Shown one piece after another: positions 62,458 to 64,000 of a stretch of DNA of 64,000 nt; within the stretch, counting starts at the first letter, position 1, and each line of letters begins with the position of its first letter. The DNA lies in the NCBI RefSeq assembly GCF_003254705.1, contig NZ_QFYR01000001.1, forward strand, positions 1,178,001 to 1,242,000, written 5' to 3'. Position numbers and translations under genes: made by a program. The DNA comes from Phenylobacterium deserti. Lineage in GTDB: Bacteria > Pseudomonadota > Alphaproteobacteria > Caulobacterales > Caulobacteraceae. Under the pieces are notes generated by a model. That model ran no database searches. It was not told where the DNA came from and saw nothing but the letters and a program-made list of their open reading frames with translations.

Positions 62458-64000
62458 CCCGCTACGCCGAACTGCAGGCGCGGACGAACTTCTCGTTCCT
62501 CCATGGCGCGTCGCATCCATGGGAGCTGGTGGCCGGCGCCGACGCCTTGGGCCACGAGGCCATCGGCATCTGCGACAGCAACAGCCTGGCCGGGGTGGTG
62601 CGCGCCTGGAGCCAGATGAAGAAGCAGCGGGAAGGCGGTTCGAAGATCCGCGCGCTGACCGGCTGTCGCCTGGACTTCGTGGACGAAACGCCCAGCCTGC
62701 TGGTTTATCCATCCGACCGTGAGGCCTACGCCCGGCTCACCCGCCTGCTTACCGTGGGCCAGCTACGCGCAGGGAAGGGCGGCTGCGAGCTCGCCTGGTC
62801 CGATTTCCTGGATCATGCCGAAGGCCAGTTGATCCTGGCGATCCCACCGGACCGGCTGGACGAGGCCTTCGCCAAGCAGCTTCGGGGCCTTAGTCGCGAG
62901 CTGCCGGATCTTTGGCTGGCGGCCGCACGGCGTTACGGCGCGCGCGACCTCGAGCGGCTATCCAAGCTGGCGGCGCTGGCCCAGGAGACTGGCGCGCCCA
63001 TGGTGGCCACCAACGACGTCCTCTACCACGGGCCCGAACGGCGGCCGCTGCAGGACGTGCTGACCTGCATTCGCGAGAACTGCACCCTCCAGGAGGCGGG
63101 CCTGCGGCTCCAGGCCCACGCCGAGCGCCACCTGAAGCTTCCCGAGGAGATGGCGCGCCTGTTCGCCAAGTTCCCGGGCGTGGTCGAGCGCAGCGTTGAG
63201 ATCGTCGAGCGCATCGACTTCGATCTTTCCCAATTGCGCTACGAGTATCCGGACGAGCCTGTGCCGCGCGGCAAGACGGCCATCCAGCACCTGCGCGACC
63301 TGACGTGGGAAGGGGCGGCCTGGCGCTATCCAGACGGCGTGCCGGAGCGCGTGACCAGCCTGCTCGAGCACGAGCTCACGTTGATCGAGAAGCTCGATTT
63401 CCCGAACTACTTCCTGACCGTCCACGACATCGTCCGCTGGGCGCGCGAGCAGGACATCCTGTGCCAGGGGCGGGGCTCGGCCGCCAACTCCTCCGTCTGC
63501 TTCTGCCTAGGCGTGACCTCGGTGGATCCCACCAAGGCGGGCAAGGGCATGCTGTTTTCCCGCTTCATCTCCGAAAACCGGGGGGAGCCGCCGGACATCG
63601 ACGTCGATTTCGAGCACGACCGGCGCGAGGAGGTGATGCAGTACGTCTACCGGCGCTATGGGCGCGAGCGGGCCGCCATCGTCGCGACCATCATCCACTA
63701 TCGCCCGCGCATGGCCATTCGGCAGGTGGGCAAGGCGCTTGGTCTGACGGAGGACGTCACCGCCGCCCTGGCGGGCACGGTGTGGGGCTCCTATGGCGAT
63801 GGTGTGCCGGACGAGCACATCCGCCAGACCGGCCTTGATTCAAACGCGCCGGAAATCCGCCGGGCGACCACCCTGGCCCAGCTGCTGCTCGGCTTTCCCC
63901 GCCATCTGTCCCAGCACGTAGGCGGCTATGTGCTGACGCAGCGGCGGCTCGACGAGACCGTGCCGATCGGCAACGCCGCCATGAAGGACCGCACCTTCAT
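62454..64000 (+). CDS. dnaE2: Error-prone DNA polymerase DnaE2, 3' partial
   Basis: The first 515 codons are present; the frame runs off the window. The PHP domain begins [17 protein letters not shown]. The palm has the catalytic acids Asp381 and Asp383 in [16 protein letters not shown], with [15 protein letters not shown] just before. The third aspartate lies beyond the edge. It is the translesion replicase of the ImuA/ImuB/DnaE2 mutasome and is translationally coupled to imuB. Confidence 0.95.
   Translation, partial: MTRYAELQARTNFSFLHGASHPWELVAGADALGHEAIGICDSNSLAGVVRAWSQMKKQREGGSKIRALTGCRLDFVDETPSLLVYPSDREAYARLTRLLTVGQLRAGKGGCELAWSDFLDHAEGQLILAIPPDRLDEAFAKQLRGLSRELPDLWLAAARRYGARDLERLSKLAALAQETGAPMVATNDVLYHGPERRPLQDVLTCIRENCTLQEAGLRLQAHAERHLKLPEEMARLFAKFPGVVERSVEIVERIDFDLSQLRYEYPDEPVPRGKTAIQHLRDLTWEGAAWRYPDGVPERVTSLLEHELTLIEKLDFPNYFLTVHDIVRWAREQDILCQGRGSAANSSVCFCLGVTSVDPTKAGKGMLFSRFISENRGEPPDIDVDFEHDRREEVMQYVYRRYGRERAAIVATIIHYRPRMAIRQVGKALGLTEDVTAALAGTVWGSYGDGVPDEHIRQTGLDSNAPEIRRATTLAQLLLGFPRHLSQHVGGYVLTQRRLDETVPIGNAAMKDRTF

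Overview
The window is a GC-rich, gene-dense chromosomal segment from an alphaproteobacterium, most likely a member of the Caulobacteraceae (Caulobacter/Phenylobacterium/Brevundimonas-like). Reasons: a DUF1013/TrcR-type gene, a direct-repeat SOS box of the alphaproteobacterial form GAAC-N7-GAAC ahead of an imuA-imuB-dnaE2 cassette, the alphaproteobacterial type of SerC beside SerA, a CtrA-like site, and two DUF465 (YdcH-like) genes. The genus cannot be fixed from the sequence alone. I see no insertion sequences, prophage, CRISPR array, integrase or compositional island; the region reads as stable core chromosome.

Layout. 1-6 kb: a truncated cytochrome b plus a Tat-exported molybdopterin oxidoreductase, murI, an M3 peptidase, a cold-shock gene, small genes and a coiled-coil lipoprotein; then tRNA-Glu. 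6-14.7 kb: a secreted protein of unknown function, a two-component system (7447-9515), a beta-carbonic anhydrase/SulP transporter pair, a second related orphan sensor kinase, a YitT-like membrane protein and a DJ-1/PfpI protein. This block holds two identical 14-bp motifs and a large hairpin leader before the carbonic anhydrase. 14.7-18 kb: a TonB-like N-terminus protein, then a polyamine pair (deoxyhypusine-synthase-like enzyme and ornithine decarboxylase) with a structured leader. 18.4-24.5 kb: phnCDE followed by pstCAB-phoU with a Pho-box-like site between them. 24.5-36.9 kb: a CHASE3 hybrid kinase, a TetR-domain/glycosyltransferase fusion next to an LpxH-like phosphatase, a TetR regulator, an amino-acid permease, rmlA-rmlD-rmlB, a MATE exporter and a beta-lactamase-fold hydrolase.

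37-46.4 kb: an FMN reductase/ribB pair, DUF72, an M10 RTX metalloprotease, trcR, ubiX between two DUF465 genes, a diguanylate cyclase and purEK. 46.4-53.5 kb: COQ9, rpsU (apparently started by CTG), ftsH, folP, thiD, a nucleotidyltransferase-like gene, a GNAT acetyltransferase and a PhzF protein. 53.5-64 kb: a small periplasmic protein, a second hybrid kinase, a helical protein, a membrane protein whose start codon is flanked by a strong hairpin, serC, serA, and the SOS mutagenesis genes imuA, imuB and dnaE2 (cut by the window end).

Most genes belong to familiar families. The best candidates for undescribed biology are regulatory or architectural: the carbonic anhydrase leader hairpin and its shared upstream motif, the TetR-glycosyltransferase fusion, the CTG-started rpsU, and the hairpin that pairs a Shine-Dalgarno sequence up to the start codon at 56665. 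None amounts to a complete new multigene system on sequence evidence alone.
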